Shown here one piece after another: positions 25,714 through 35,681 of a DNA stretch of 64,000 nucleotides. Origin of the DNA: Cerina sp048266425 (GTDB lineage Bacteria > Bacteroidota > Bacteroidia > Flavobacteriales > Flavobacteriaceae); the NCBI GenBank assembly GCA_048266425.1, contig JBLWZN010000020.1:1-64000 (forward strand), given 5' to 3'. The stretch's first letter is position 1; the number at the start of each line of letters is the position of its first letter. The notes under the pieces were generated by a model. The model saw only the letters and a program-made list of their open reading frames with translations, ran no database searches and was not told the DNA's origin. The position numbers and the translations under genes are program-made.

Positions 25714-28700
25714 ATGAAACCACTTAAAACAACCCTTATTATATCGACCTTAGCTTTGTTGTTTTGGGGATGTAACAAGGAGAAAACCCAGTTTAGAAAA
25801 GTTGAGGCTTCCGAATCCGGACTTAATTTTTCCAACCAACTTACAGAGAGCGATTCGTTGAACATATTGGTAAACGAATTCGTATATAATGGGGCGGGGG
25901 TAGCCATTGGTGATATCAATGGGGATGGCTTGGAGGATCTTTTTCTTGCGGGAAACCAAGTGGGGAACAAGTTGTTTCTAAACCAGGGAAAATTAAAGTT
26001 TATTGACATTTCTGCCTCGGCAGGTATTCAAAAGCCGGATTCCCTTTTATGGTCGGCTGGTGTCACAATGGTCGATCTGAACCTCGATGGCAGGTTGGAT
26101 ATTTATGTGTGCAACACCTTGAGGAAGGAGGCCAAGCACCGCAAGAACCTTTTGTACATCAACCAAGGAAACGATGCAGATGGAATCCCCAGTTTTAAGG
26201 AAATGGGAGAGGAATATGGTATTGGCGATGACAGTCATTCGTCACATGCACAGTTTTTCGATTATGACAACGATGGCGATTTGGATCTGTTTATTGGCGT
26301 GAATCAGATAGAAGGCATCAATCCTAGCGTTTTTAGATTGCTTACCGAGGATGAAATGGCGATGAGCAGGGACAAACTATTTGAGAATATCCAGAACGAT
26401 AGTTTGGACCACCCCTATTTTAAGGATGTCACCCTAAAAGCTAATATTAGATACAACGGGTTTACCCATAGCTCTTTGATCAATGATTTTAACGATGATG
26501 GTTGGCTCGATATATATGTCGCCAATGATTATCTGACTAGCGATCTTATTTATATTAACAATCAAGATGGTACGTTCACCAATAAAGCGAGGGGCATTTT
26601 TAAACATTATAGCTTGTCCGCCATGGGAAGTGATGTCTCTGATGTGAACAACGATGGACGGATGGATTTTTTCACCACTGAGATGCAACCTTATTATAAT
26701 AAGCGTAAAAAATTGTTTCAGGGTGGAAGTAGTTATGAGAGGGAAATGCTAATTCAACGATATGATTACGAGCGGCAATATACCAGGAATACCTTACAAC
26801 TAAATCTAGGGACTAATCCAGAGTCCGGTTTGCCCATTTTTTCGGACATAGGCATGTACGCTGGTGTCGCCGATACGGATTGGAGTTGGGCCTCCCTTTT
26901 TGCAGATTTTGACAATGACGGATGGAGCGATCTTTTTGTGGTCAATGGATTCCCGCGAGATGTGATGGATCACGACTTTGGTGATTTTAGATCTACTGCA
27001 AACAGTTTGGTCAGTCAGCGGGAACTGATTGAGGCAATCCCGGAAATAAAAACCCCTAATTTTATTTTTAAGAATAACGGGGATCTAACCTTTAAAGATG
27101 TCACCAAAGAGTGGGGATTAGATTTTGGGACCTATTCCAACGGGGCGGCATACGGAGATTTGGATAACGATGGGGATTTAGATCTGGTCATAAATAATTT
27201 GAACGACCCCATGATATTATTGGAAAATAGAAATGATGAAATTTCCGGCGACAATCACTACTTGAGGTTGAAATTATCTGGGCCAGTGCAGAACAGCGCC
27301 GCTTTTGGGGCTACTGCTGAGATTTTTTATAATAATCTCAAACAAATTCATTCCGTTTTGTCAACTCGGGGATATCTTTCCAAATCGGAAAATACATTGC
27401 ATTTCGGTCTGGGAAAATCTACTTATGTTGATTCCATTAAGATTACGTGGCCCGGGGGCCGTATTCAGAAAATTGGAAAAACCGAAGGGGATCAAGAAAT
27501 AAAGGTTACTTATAAAGCTGAAGATCTTGATATACTGAGAACCAAAAATTTGGCGGGTGGTAAGTTCATTAAAGGAAATACCCTATTTTCCATGGATTCG
27601 GTAAATAGAAACTTGGACTATGTGAATCAAGACAAGGATTTTATTGATTTTAATTTTCAGCGTACATTGCCCCACAAGTTTTCACAATTTGGACCTTCCC
27701 TTGCCGTAGGGGACATTAACGCTGATGGGTTGGACGACATGTTGGTCGGGGCCAGCCGTGGTTTTAAGGAACGGTGGTTTCTACAGCAGTCCAATGGCCA
27801 GTTTCTGCAAAACGAAGTGGCGTATAAGAACAATGCCGAATTGCATGAGGAAGATGCAGGGACCTTGCTATTTGACGCGGATAATGACGGGGATTTGGAC
27901 CTCTATATCGTGCGAGGCTCCGCCCAGTACAATCCAGGAAGTGATCTATACAGGGATATGCTGTTGATCAATGATGGAAAGGGAAATTTCGTCCAAGGCA
28001 TGGCCGGTGCTATTCCGGATATTACGTCGAACGGTTCCTGCGTAAAAGCGGCCGATTATGACCAAGATGGAGATTTGGATCTGTTTGTTGGCAGTAGGGT
28101 ACTGCCTATGTCCTATCCTAAACCGGACCGTTCCTATATCTTGAGGAACGATAGCACCAAGGAGGGCGGCCCGCGTTTCGTGGATGCTACGGAAGAAGTG
28201 TCTGCCGAACTTGCCTATCCAGGTATGATCAGTGATGCATTGTGGACCGATTTTAATGGCGATTCATGGCCCGATTTGATTTTGGTGGGGGAATGGATGC
28301 CTATCCGGGTTTTCGAGAATAAGCAAGGGTCCCTTATTGAAATCACCCAAACGAGCGGTTTGGAAGAATACCTGGGTTGGTGGAACAGCTTGGCAGCTGC
28401 AGATTTTGACAATGATGGCGATATCGATTATGTTGTCGGGAACAATGGTAAAAACAATTATTTTCAAGGGACCAAAGAGGAGCCGTTGCGGTTATATGCA
28501 AAGGATCTGGACAACAATGGGTCTATAGATCCACTTATTACATATTACTTACGGGATAGCATCGGCGTTAGGCACGAATACCTTTATCATCCATGGCAAG
28601 ATGTGGTAAAACAGTTCTCGGGTATTCGAAAAATGTTCAATTCTTATGGGGCATTTGGAGCTAGCACGGCACCGGAAATGTTTGCCAACGGCCTTATGGA

Positions 28701-29304
28701 CAATGCCACGGTACTTTCGGCCAACTGGATGAGCACTTCATGGATCGAAAACTTGGGCAATGGGAAACTTAAAATGCACGCACTGCCCAAGGAAGCACAA
28801 ATGGCACCGGTTTTTGGTATTCTACCAGTGGATTTTGACAATGACAACAATATGGATATCCTATTGGTAGGTAATGATTTTGGGATGGAAGTGCAACAGG
28901 GAAGGGCCGATGCCATGGTAGGGCTGGCGCTACGGAATAATGGCAATGGCGAATTTACGGCGCTTGGTTTGGACGAAAGCAACTTTTTCGTGCCGGGGGA
29001 CGCCAAGAGCCTGGTCTCCCTTGATCTTTCTGATGATAAATCGCTCATCATTGCCTCCCAAAATCAGGATGCCCTAAAAATATTGGATAGGTCCAATACT
29101 GAGGACGTCAAAGTAATCCGACTTAAACCCAACGAGGTAAAATGTGAATTGAAATTGGAAAACGGTAAAATTCAAATGCATGAGTTTTATTGGGGAAATA
29201 CTTTTCAGTCCCAATCCAGCAGGTCCGTTCCGGTAGGAAAGGGGGTCAAAGAATTGAAATTCTTGGATCACCTTGGAAAAGAGACCCGAAAATTGGAATT
29301 TTAG
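25714..29304 (+). CDS. FG-GAP/VCBS repeat lipoprotein with ASPIC/UnbV domain (CRTAC1-like)
   Basis: A 1196-residue lipoprotein with lipobox LLFWGC (Cys20). Two beta-propeller-like blocks carry about fourteen Ca2+-type loops, for example DINGDGLED, DYDNDGDLDL and DFNDDGWLDI in the first, and DADNDGDLDL, DYDQDGDLDLF and DFDNDGDIDY in the second. Between them lies an ASPIC/UnbV domain (SAAFGATAEIFYNN, RGYLSKSENTLHFGLGK, ITWPGGRIQKI). Proteins of this type often sit beside SusCD pairs in Bacteroidota; their role, perhaps ligand capture at the surface, is not established. It is on the same strand as susCD but beyond their terminator. Confidence 0.9.
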   Translation: MKPLKTTLIISTLALLFWGCNKEKTQFRKVEASESGLNFSNQLTESDSLNILVNEFVYNGAGVAIGDINGDGLEDLFLAGNQVGNKLFLNQGKLKFIDISASAGIQKPDSLLWSAGVTMVDLNLDGRLDIYVCNTLRKEAKHRKNLLYINQGNDADGIPSFKEMGEEYGIGDDSHSSHAQFFDYDNDGDLDLFIGVNQIEGINPSVFRLLTEDEMAMSRDKLFENIQNDSLDHPYFKDVTLKANIRYNGFTHSSLINDFNDDGWLDIYVANDYLTSDLIYINNQDGTFTNKARGIFKHYSLSAMGSDVSDVNNDGRMDFFTTEMQPYYNKRKKLFQGGSSYEREMLIQRYDYERQYTRNTLQLNLGTNPESGLPIFSDIGMYAGVADTDWSWASLFADFDNDGWSDLFVVNGFPRDVMDHDFGDFRSTANSLVSQRELIEAIPEIKTPNFIFKNNGDLTFKDVTKEWGLDFGTYSNGAAYGDLDNDGDLDLVINNLNDPMILLENRNDEISGDNHYLRLKLSGPVQNSAAFGATAEIFYNNLKQIHSVLSTRGYLSKSENTLHFGLGKSTYVDSIKITWPGGRIQKIGKTEGDQEIKVTYKAEDLDILRTKNLAGGKFIKGNTLFSMDSVNRNLDYVNQDKDFIDFNFQRTLPHKFSQFGPSLAVGDINADGLDDMLVGASRGFKERWFLQQSNGQFLQNEVAYKNNAELHEEDAGTLLFDADNDGDLDLYIVRGSAQYNPGSDLYRDMLLINDGKGNFVQGMAGAIPDITSNGSCVKAADYDQDGDLDLFVGSRVLPMSYPKPDRSYILRNDSTKEGGPRFVDATEEVSAELAYPGMISDALWTDFNGDSWPDLILVGEWMPIRVFENKQGSLIEITQTSGLEEYLGWWNSLAAADFDNDGDIDYVVGNNGKNNYFQGTKEEPLRLYAKDLDNNGSIDPLITYYLRDSIGVRHEYLYHPWQDVVKQFSGIRKMFNSYGAFGASTAPEMFANGLMDNATVLSANWMSTSWIENLGNGKLKMHALPKEAQMAPVFGILPVDFDNDNNMDILLVGNDFGMEVQQGRADAMVGLALRNNGNGEFTALGLDESNFFVPGDAKSLVSLDLSDDKSLIIASQNQDALKILDRSNTEDVKVIRLKPNEVKCELKLENGKIQMHEFYWGNTFQSQSSRSVPVGKGVKELKFLDHLGKETRKLEF

Positions 29305-29368
29305 AACTGAAGGATTTGGTCCATATGAATGATCCATAACTTTTAAGTTTTAAACAACCTAAAATAGC

Positions 29369-30568
29369 ATGATTCCCTATCAAGAAGCATATCGGAAAGT
29401 AATGGATTTCCACCAAGATTGCGGGACGGAGGCCGTGGATCTCTTGGAGGCCATGGGGCGTGTTTTGGCGGTTGACATCAAGGCCGATAGGGATTTTCCT
29501 CCTTTTGACCGATCTACAAAGGATGGAATAGCAATTGCGTTTTCGGCCCTTGTCAAAGAAGGTAGTCCATTGAAGGTTGAAGGGGTTGTGCCGGCCGGAA
29601 CACCTAGGGTCGAATTGTCCAATAGCAATAATTGTTTGGAAATTATGACGGGGGCAGTGGTTCCCAAAGGTGCCGATACGGTTGTGATGTACGAGGATAT
29701 AACCGTTACAAATGGTCTTGCTACCCTCAATAAAAAACCGATTCTTGGCCAGAACATTCACTTTCGTGGAAGCGATGTACGGCAAGGTGTACCCGTGCTT
29801 CACCAAAACACGAAGATATCGGCCACTGAAATAGGGGTTTTGGCGGATGTAGGAATTGCGCAGGTTTTGGTTAAAAAATTGCCGAGGATAACCCTGATTT
29901 CGACTGGGAACGAATTGGTAGATGTAGCAGAAACACCTTTGCCGCATCAAATTCGAAAATCGAATATGCAGACCCTATATGCAGCCCTCTCCGAAGAAGG
30001 AATAGCTCCGCAACAAATCCACCTAAACGACGATCTTGAAGACACGAGACATGGGCTTAAAAAGGCGATTAATGAAAACGATGTTCTTCTATTGAGCGGC
30101 GGGGTTTCCAAAGGGAAGTACGATTATATCCCACAAGTATTGGAAGAACTGGGTGTGCAAAAAGTTTTTCACAGGGTGTTGCAACGCCCGGGCAAGCCGT
30201 TTTGGTTCGGGTTTCACAAGGTAACAGGTACAGTAATTTTTTCCTTCCCGGGTAATCCGGTTTCTACCTTTGCCAATTATCACGTGTATTTTAAGGATTG
30301 GTTAAAGAAGTCCTTGGGATTGCCTATCTTGGGATTTGATGTAATTTTAAAGGAAACCATATTGGCCAAAGGGGAATTGACGCTTTTTCTGGGCGTGAAA
30401 ACAACCAGGGAGGGGGGTAGGTCGATGGCTTCCCTGATTGCCGAAAACGGATCGGGCGACCTAATGAGTTTGGCCAAATCTGACGGATTTATTCGTTTGG
30501 CACCAAGGGAATCTCCCTATGAGGTTGGAGAGGTAGTACCCTTTGTTCCAACGCGGAATTTGGTATAA
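29369..30568 (+). CDS. moeA: Molybdopterin molybdenumtransferase MoeA
   Basis: A 399-residue protein, the usual MoeA size. Features: DFPPFDRSTKDGIA near residue 50, EIMTGAVVPKGADTVVMYED, the MPT-binding STGNEL segment, LLSGGVSKGKYDYIPQVLEEL, LQRPGKPFWFG and FSFPGNPVS. It inserts molybdate into adenylylated molybdopterin in the cytoplasm. It opens a group with xdhC and mocA; a 171-bp gap containing a low-complexity patch separates it from xdhC. The other cofactor-synthesis genes must lie elsewhere. Confidence 0.93.
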   Translation: MIPYQEAYRKVMDFHQDCGTEAVDLLEAMGRVLAVDIKADRDFPPFDRSTKDGIAIAFSALVKEGSPLKVEGVVPAGTPRVELSNSNNCLEIMTGAVVPKGADTVVMYEDITVTNGLATLNKKPILGQNIHFRGSDVRQGVPVLHQNTKISATEIGVLADVGIAQVLVKKLPRITLISTGNELVDVAETPLPHQIRKSNMQTLYAALSEEGIAPQQIHLNDDLEDTRHGLKKAINENDVLLLSGGVSKGKYDYIPQVLEELGVQKVFHRVLQRPGKPFWFGFHKVTGTVIFSFPGNPVSTFANYHVYFKDWLKKSLGLPILGFDVILKETILAKGELTLFLGVKTTREGGRSMASLIAENGSGDLMSLAKSDGFIRLAPRESPYEVGEVVPFVPTRNLV

Positions 30569-30739
30569 CGGTTCTGTTGTAATTATTAGGGGCGATAGGT
30601 TCTTAAGATTAAATCTCGCCTTATTTTAATTGCAAACCGCGGTTCGCCTATGGCGTATTGCGATTAACCTAAAGCCAATACATTTTCATAGACAAGGTTG
30701 GGATCATTGCCCAATAACGATGGTTCAAACAGTATAGAT

Positions 30740-31765
30740 ATGACCCACGAACTTAAAAAAATAGTAGAGACCTATAAACAAGCCCAGAAGAAAGGACTTA
30801 AGGCGGTGTTGGCCACGGTCGTAGCTTTGGAAGGTTCTTCCTATAGAAGGCCAGGGGTTAGGATGCTCATTTTGGAAGATGGTAATATGGTGGGTGCGGT
30901 TAGCGGGGGCTGTGTGGAAAAGGAAGTCAGGAAACAGGCCGCCAGTGTTTTTAATTCGGGTACGCCCAAAATGATGACCTATGACGGTCGGTACCGTTTG
31001 GGGTGCGAGGGCATACTTTATATTTTGATCGAGCCTTTTCTGCCTACCGAACATCTTCTTAAAACATTCAGTCGTACCCTTCAAGACAGGCTGTCTTTCA
31101 CTGTTTCTTCATGGTTCGCAAAAGGGGATGGGGAGAATCCGGATTTGGGGTCTTTTCTCAGCCTCGGGGGAGAGGAATATTCCTTGCGGCCAAAGGTCGA
31201 AACCGTTCAAGATACTAAGAGCGATGAATTGCTTCGTTTTGATCAGGTCATGGAACCCTGTTTCCAACTCCTTGTTTTTGGGTCCGAGCACGATGCCGTG
31301 CAATTGTGTTCCCTGGCCACCATGCTTGGTTGGGAAGTTACTGTAACAACTCCTGCTACCGAAGGGAAACGAAGTTCGGATTTTCCGGGAGTTGCTAAAT
31401 TCATGGAACTACTTCCTGAAGATTTTCCACTTGGCAGGATAGATTCAAGTACCGCGATCGTAGTAATGAACCACAGTTACGTTAAGGATTTAAAATGTCT
31501 TATTGCACTTAAGGAGATGCGACCTGCCTATTTGGGGCTGCTGGGGCCGGCCAGAAGGAGGGAACGGCTCCTGAACGAGTTGATGGAACATGAACCTGAA
31601 CTTCGACCGGATTTTATGGAGCAGATCTATGGTCCGGCCGGACTTAACATTGGTGCGGAGACCCCCCAGGAAATTGCCCTGGCCATCCTATCCGAAATAT
31701 TGTCCGTAGTACGGGATCAGAACCCTATTTTACTTAGGAACAAAACCGGGAGCATTCATAACTGA
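30740..31765 (+). CDS. xdhC: XdhC/CoxI family molybdoenzyme maturation factor
   Basis: I choose ATG 30740 (MTHELKKIVETYKQAQ), 341 residues; an in-frame TTG 42 bp upstream is less likely. The N-terminal XdhC domain shows ATVVALEGSSYRRPG, GAVSGGCVEKEV and a conserved Cys in YRLGCEGILY; the C-terminal domain is Rossmann-like (LLVFGSEHDAVQLCSLA, LGLLGPARRRERLL). XdhC proteins bind molybdenum cofactor, promote its sulfuration and deliver it to xanthine-oxidase-family enzymes. The IorAB-type enzyme at 43-46 kb is the obvious client. It overlaps mocA by 1 bp. Confidence 0.9.
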   Translation: MTHELKKIVETYKQAQKKGLKAVLATVVALEGSSYRRPGVRMLILEDGNMVGAVSGGCVEKEVRKQAASVFNSGTPKMMTYDGRYRLGCEGILYILIEPFLPTEHLLKTFSRTLQDRLSFTVSSWFAKGDGENPDLGSFLSLGGEEYSLRPKVETVQDTKSDELLRFDQVMEPCFQLLVFGSEHDAVQLCSLATMLGWEVTVTTPATEGKRSSDFPGVAKFMELLPEDFPLGRIDSSTAIVVMNHSYVKDLKCLIALKEMRPAYLGLLGPARRRERLLNELMEHEPELRPDFMEQIYGPAGLNIGAETPQEIALAILSEILSVVRDQNPILLRNKTGSIHN

Positions 31766-32373
31766 TGGATACGTCAAAAGAAAATATTGCCATCCTGATC
31801 CTAGCTGCGGGCGCTTCTAGCCGCATGGGTCGGCCTAAGCAACTATTGCCCTGGGAGAATACAACGTTATTAGGGCATTCCATCAGGATAGCCAATGCAG
31901 CCAGAAAGGGGCAGGTTACGGTAGTCCTTGGTGCGAATGCCGATTTCATCAAGTCAAATATTTCAATGGCGGAAGTTAATTGCGCCATAAATCCAAATTG
32001 GAAGTCGGGCCTGGGGAGTTCCTTGGCGTTCGGAATCGAATATTTGACCAAGATGGAAGATGGTTATGATGGGATTTTAATCATGTTGTGCGATCAGCCT
32101 TTGATGGACGCAGAATTTCTTAACAGGCTGATCGATCAATTTAAAAGTGGGAAAAAAGGAATTATTGCTACCCAATATGCGGAAAGGGCAGGGGTACCGG
32201 CCATTTTTCATTCCAAGTATTTCTCGGAGTTAACAAGATTAAATAAGGATTTTGGGGCCAAGAGCCTATTAGATCAGCACAAAAATGATGTTCTAGAGCT
32301 CGACCCTTTGGGCAGGGCCGCTGATGTGGACATCTTTGAGGAATATCAAAGGCTAGTCAGGGAAAATTTGTAA
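31765..32373 (+). CDS. mocA: MobA/MocA-type molybdenum cofactor nucleotidyltransferase
   Basis: A 202-residue GT-A-fold nucleotidyltransferase with the NTP-binding signature LAAGASSRMGRPKQLLPW, NWKSGLGSSLAFGI and the metal-binding LCDQP motif. The LPW variant and the xdhC neighbour favour MocA, which makes the cytosine dinucleotide form (MCD) used by xanthine-oxidase-family enzymes, over MobA, which makes the guanine form. The first base of its ATG is the last base of the xdhC stop codon (TGATG). Confidence 0.85.
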   Translation: MDTSKENIAILILAAGASSRMGRPKQLLPWENTTLLGHSIRIANAARKGQVTVVLGANADFIKSNISMAEVNCAINPNWKSGLGSSLAFGIEYLTKMEDGYDGILIMLCDQPLMDAEFLNRLIDQFKSGKKGIIATQYAERAGVPAIFHSKYFSELTRLNKDFGAKSLLDQHKNDVLELDPLGRAADVDIFEEYQRLVRENL

Positions 32374-32385
32374 ATCCCTAGGGCC

Positions 32386-32612
32386 TGCGGACAACAACTG
32401 CCAATTGCTGATTCTACTTTTCACCTAGTTACCAGGTTATTGAGGTTAGCGTAGTCTTTTGCCAACCTTGGATCTTTTACTGTCAACTACCAACTACCAA
32501 CTACCTACTGAGTTAATAGTTTATGGGTTTATAAGTTTATTGGGTTAGTTTTTTTATTTTTCCTTGAACCTTGAACCAACCCTGCCTCCTGCCACTGCCA
32601 ACCGTTAGATTC
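32386..32612. repeat. Low-complexity intergenic patch
   Basis: This stretch is built of short near-tandem units: CAACTAC three times (32484-32504), a TTTATGGGTTTATAAGTTTAT run, CCTTGAACCTTGAACC (32562-32577) and CCTGCCTCCTGCCACTGCC. It has no coding frame. It looks like slippage-generated filler and lies between convergent genes. Confidence 0.7.
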
Positions 32613-33200
32613 CTACTCCGGGGTAATCATGATGTGCGCCCTTGGAGTGCCGGGGTCCATCAACCAAGGCATGCCCGGTGCATAAGGTTTGTCTGGCAGC
32701 CCGGTAGACTCGGTTGTTGCATTGGGCGTATAAATGACGTATCGGAACCTTCCGTCCGCCAATTCCCCCGTACCCGGGTTGTAGCCCTCTTGTTTTCCAT
32801 AGTAAATAAACAACATCCCTTCCTTGGGCATTTTAATTTTGCCAGATGCTATTTCCTTGTCCCGTATTTCTTGCCTTTCCTGTCCTTTTTCCCCAGCCGC
32901 GCTAAGCTCTCGGCCCCTTGCCATAAAGGCCTCCAATTTGTCGGGGTAACATGCCACACTTATGCCATTGTTTATGGGGTTGTCCCCAATACAAACATAA
33001 TCGTTGGTGCCCTTGCGGAGGGTCACAAAATTTCCATTGGAATCGTATCCATAAACCTTAGCTCCCTCTTTTTTATCATCGGGCGCCGCCAGCAAAGCCG
33101 TTTTTATCTGTATTTCGGCGGTTGGGATCTCTGTTTTTTTTTCTTGGCCTTGCAAAGGAATCGCTACCAAAATCAAAATTAAAAATGTAAAGTACTTCAT
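32613..33200 (-). CDS. Secreted protein of unknown function
   Basis: I place the start at ATG 33200, where a clear signal peptide begins (MKYFTFLILILVAIPLQGQ); the frame is open 120 bp further upstream. The 195-residue precursor gives a soluble, highly charged, roughly 175-residue exported protein. I recognise no domain. Visible are a VYGYDSNGNFVTLRKG segment, a CIGDN...ACYPD cysteine pair, and a C-terminal proline-rich MPWLMDPGTPRAHIMITPE tail. Neighbours (mocA, MFS permease) do not suggest a role. Confidence that it is a real gene is good; its function is unknown. Confidence 0.7.
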   Translation of the reverse strand: MKYFTFLILILVAIPLQGQEKKTEIPTAEIQIKTALLAAPDDKKEGAKVYGYDSNGNFVTLRKGTNDYVCIGDNPINNGISVACYPDKLEAFMARGRELSAAGEKGQERQEIRDKEIASGKIKMPKEGMLFIYYGKQEGYNPGTGELADGRFRYVIYTPNATTESTGLPDKPYAPGMPWLMDPGTPRAHIMITPE

Positions 33201-33397
33201 AGCTTTGATTAATGTTTTGAACAGGTTGAAAACAGTCTCTAAAAAGATCATCGTCCCTAAAGATATGAAAAAGAAATTATTACGAATGGGGTAATCAAAA
33301 ATCAATATTCTTATCCTCAAACTGGATTTAAAGGATTTTGCCTTTTGCAGCAGCGAAATGCGATATGCGTATGGCGTAAAGCCGGAGTTATTGTAGC

Positions 33398-34534
33398 TTA
33401 TTTCTTCTGAAGCTGGAAAAAACGGATGGAAACCGGGATCAACATGAGTCCGGAGAAAATAAAAAGTATAAAGGACACCTTAAGATTAAAGGCGTGTGAA
33501 AGATAACCGATAAGGGGAGGACCAATAAACATACCCATAATTCCGTAGGTAGCAATGATGGAAATGGCCATCCCGGCAGAATATTTTTCAGAAGTACCCG
33601 CCAAGGTATAGGTCATGGGAATAATTGCAGCGGTTCCCAAGCCTACTAAACAAAATCCTGCCAAGGTAGTCCAGAAAAATGGAAATATGATTGCCAGTGC
33701 AATCCCGACGGCAATCAGGGAGGCACTCACCGCGTAAGTTTTTTTCATTCCAAAACGCTGAACAAAACGATCGGAATAAAACCTCGAAAATGCCATGCAG
33801 GCTATGAAAATCAGGTATCCCAGTGTAAATAGCTCCTCTTTAACGACTTCCCTGAAATAAATACCGCTCCAATCGAACATGCCACCTTCACAAATGGATG
33901 CAAAAAAGACCAAAAACCCCAAGCAAAGAATGGAGGGATCCGGCTTTCCCAGAATAAGTTTATTACCCTGTTTGGCCCTGTCATGCTTTAACAGAAAACG
34001 ATAAACAAATAGGATGACGCAAACGGAGAAAACGGCGATCATGGCCATATGCGTTCTTATGGGGACATCGAGTTTTAGCATTAAGGTGGTAAAGCAGACC
34101 CCTACTAGTCCGCCTGTGCTCCAAACCCCATGAAAGGACCCATTTATCTTTTTCCCATATGTCTTTTGAAGCGTAATCGCCTGCGTATTTATGGTAATGT
34201 TTAGAATTCGCATGTTAAACGAAAAAACAGCTATGGAGGCGATCAATAAAAATGGGGTGGTTGCAAAGCCAATTCCTATCAGGGCGAGGGTAAAGATGAA
34301 AAAGGAAACGATCAATGGAATGCGACTGTCAAATCGGGATACCAACCAACCAGAGATTGGCAAACCGATAAGTGATCCAATGGGCATTGTCAGTAGAATA
34401 TTTCCCAGTTCGGCATCGTTTAGATCAAGCATGGCCTTAAGCGTGGGAATCCGGGAGGCCCAAGTGGAAAAGCAGACCCCTGTGATAAAAAAACATGTTC
34501 CGAGCGCAATTCTTTGCTTGACCTTGAGTTCCAT
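33398..34534 (-). CDS. Major facilitator superfamily permease
   Basis: A 378-residue protein with about 12 hydrophobic helices in two halves joined by a charged loop (KHDRAKQGNKLILGKPDPS). The first helix pair carries CFSTWASRIPTLKAMLDLNDAELG and GLPISGWLVSRFDSR, as in the YbjJ/fucose-permease-like branch, whose members export or import small solutes. The substrate is unknown. A perfect inverted repeat 39 bp upstream may be its operator. Confidence 0.88.
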   Translation of the reverse strand: MELKVKQRIALGTCFFITGVCFSTWASRIPTLKAMLDLNDAELGNILLTMPIGSLIGLPISGWLVSRFDSRIPLIVSFFIFTLALIGIGFATTPFLLIASIAVFSFNMRILNITINTQAITLQKTYGKKINGSFHGVWSTGGLVGVCFTTLMLKLDVPIRTHMAMIAVFSVCVILFVYRFLLKHDRAKQGNKLILGKPDPSILCLGFLVFFASICEGGMFDWSGIYFREVVKEELFTLGYLIFIACMAFSRFYSDRFVQRFGMKKTYAVSASLIAVGIALAIIFPFFWTTLAGFCLVGLGTAAIIPMTYTLAGTSEKYSAGMAISIIATYGIMGMFIGPPLIGYLSHAFNLKVSFILFIFSGLMLIPVSIRFFQLQKK

Positions 34535-34572
34535 TTTTTATTCTGAATAGGGTGCAAATATCCAGAGTAATT

Positions 34573-34589
34573 GTTGTATTTCATACAAC
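34573..34589 (-). promoter_or_regulatory. Inverted repeat upstream of the MFS gene
   Basis: GTTGTAT (34573-34579), spacer TTC, ATACAAC (34583-34589): a perfect 7-bp dyad ending 39 bp above the MFS start, where an operator would overlap the promoter. It is also about 210 bp from the divergent cupin gene. The binding protein is unknown. Confidence 0.4.
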
Positions 34590-34802
34590 TTGATTTTATT
34601 TTTTCAATTACTTGCTGAACCTATGGTTTATGCCTGGGCAAAAGAGGGTTAAAAAATACTGACCTGCATAACTTCGTTTGTTGTCAATTCCGTAATTTTG
34701 CAGTCAAATATGGAATGCGGCCCGATTCTGACTATAGGTATTTCCAAATCAATTGCTTCGGTAGGTTCCGTAATCTAATATCACTTCAAAAATCGATAAG
34801 TT

Positions 34803-35681
34803 ATGGCTTTAGATTTCAAACATCCAGTAGATAGGGTAGAAAATATTTCCCGAGAGGAGTTCCAGGAAAAATATATGAAACCCCAAAAGCCTGTTGTGCT
34901 TCGTGGGTTCCTGGGAGATTCCGATTGCTATGAAAAATGGACGTTCGACTATTTTAAAAAAGTTGCTGGGGAGGTCGAAATTCAGTGTTTCAGAAACTTG
35001 GAGGAAGATTTGGACAAAACCTTGAAAAAGTCCGATATAAAAATGAAATTTGGAGACTACCTGGATATCATTAAAAAAGGCCCAACGGACCTTCGCTTAC
35101 ATCTTTTCAATGTTTTTAAACACCATCCAGAGCTATATGATGATTTTACTTTTCCAAAAATTGCAGATAACTTTCTAAAGAAATTCTGCTATATGTTCTT
35201 TGGAGGTCATGGTTCGGTGGCTAGAATGCACCAGGATATTGACCTTTCCAACGTATTTTTGACCCAATTTGAGGGCCAAAGAAGGGTCGTTCTTTTTGCT
35301 CCGGAATATTCGGAATTGCTTTATCGTTATCCATTTAACGTCCATACAGGGGTTGATATCAACAACCCTGACTACGAAAAGTTTCCCGGATTGAAATATG
35401 TAAAGGGGATGGAGGTTACCCTTTCCCATGGGGATACCCTTTTTATGCCCGGGGAATATTGGCATTATATTGAATATGTAGGTGGAGGCTTTGGTATGAG
35501 TTTGCGCACTATGAATCCCTACATTAGCAAACGGGCGGAAGGAGTTTACAAAATTTTGGTCCTTTCCAAAATTGATGACTGGATGCGGGGTGCCATAGGC
35601 GACAAATGGTTTGAACACAAGAAGAAAATAGCCGACAGTAGGGCCACTAAGGCTATTAAGGAGATGGAAGAAAGCATTTGA
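34803..35681 (+). CDS. JmjC/cupin-like oxygenase (Cupin_8 type)
   Basis: A 292-residue protein with a jelly-roll core resembling JmjC hydroxylases. The Fe(II) facial triad is visible as HxD in RMHQDIDLSN (about residue 140) and the distal His in MPGEYWHYIEYV (about 220); PVVLRGFLGD marks the typical N-terminal strand. The family hydroxylates protein side chains using 2-oxoglutarate and oxygen; the target here is unknown. It stands alone, with no clear operon partner. Confidence 0.8.
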   Translation: MALDFKHPVDRVENISREEFQEKYMKPQKPVVLRGFLGDSDCYEKWTFDYFKKVAGEVEIQCFRNLEEDLDKTLKKSDIKMKFGDYLDIIKKGPTDLRLHLFNVFKHHPELYDDFTFPKIADNFLKKFCYMFFGGHGSVARMHQDIDLSNVFLTQFEGQRRVVLFAPEYSELLYRYPFNVHTGVDINNPDYEKFPGLKYVKGMEVTLSHGDTLFMPGEYWHYIEYVGGGFGMSLRTMNPYISKRAEGVYKILVLSKIDDWMRGAIGDKWFEHKKKIADSRATKAIKEMEESI

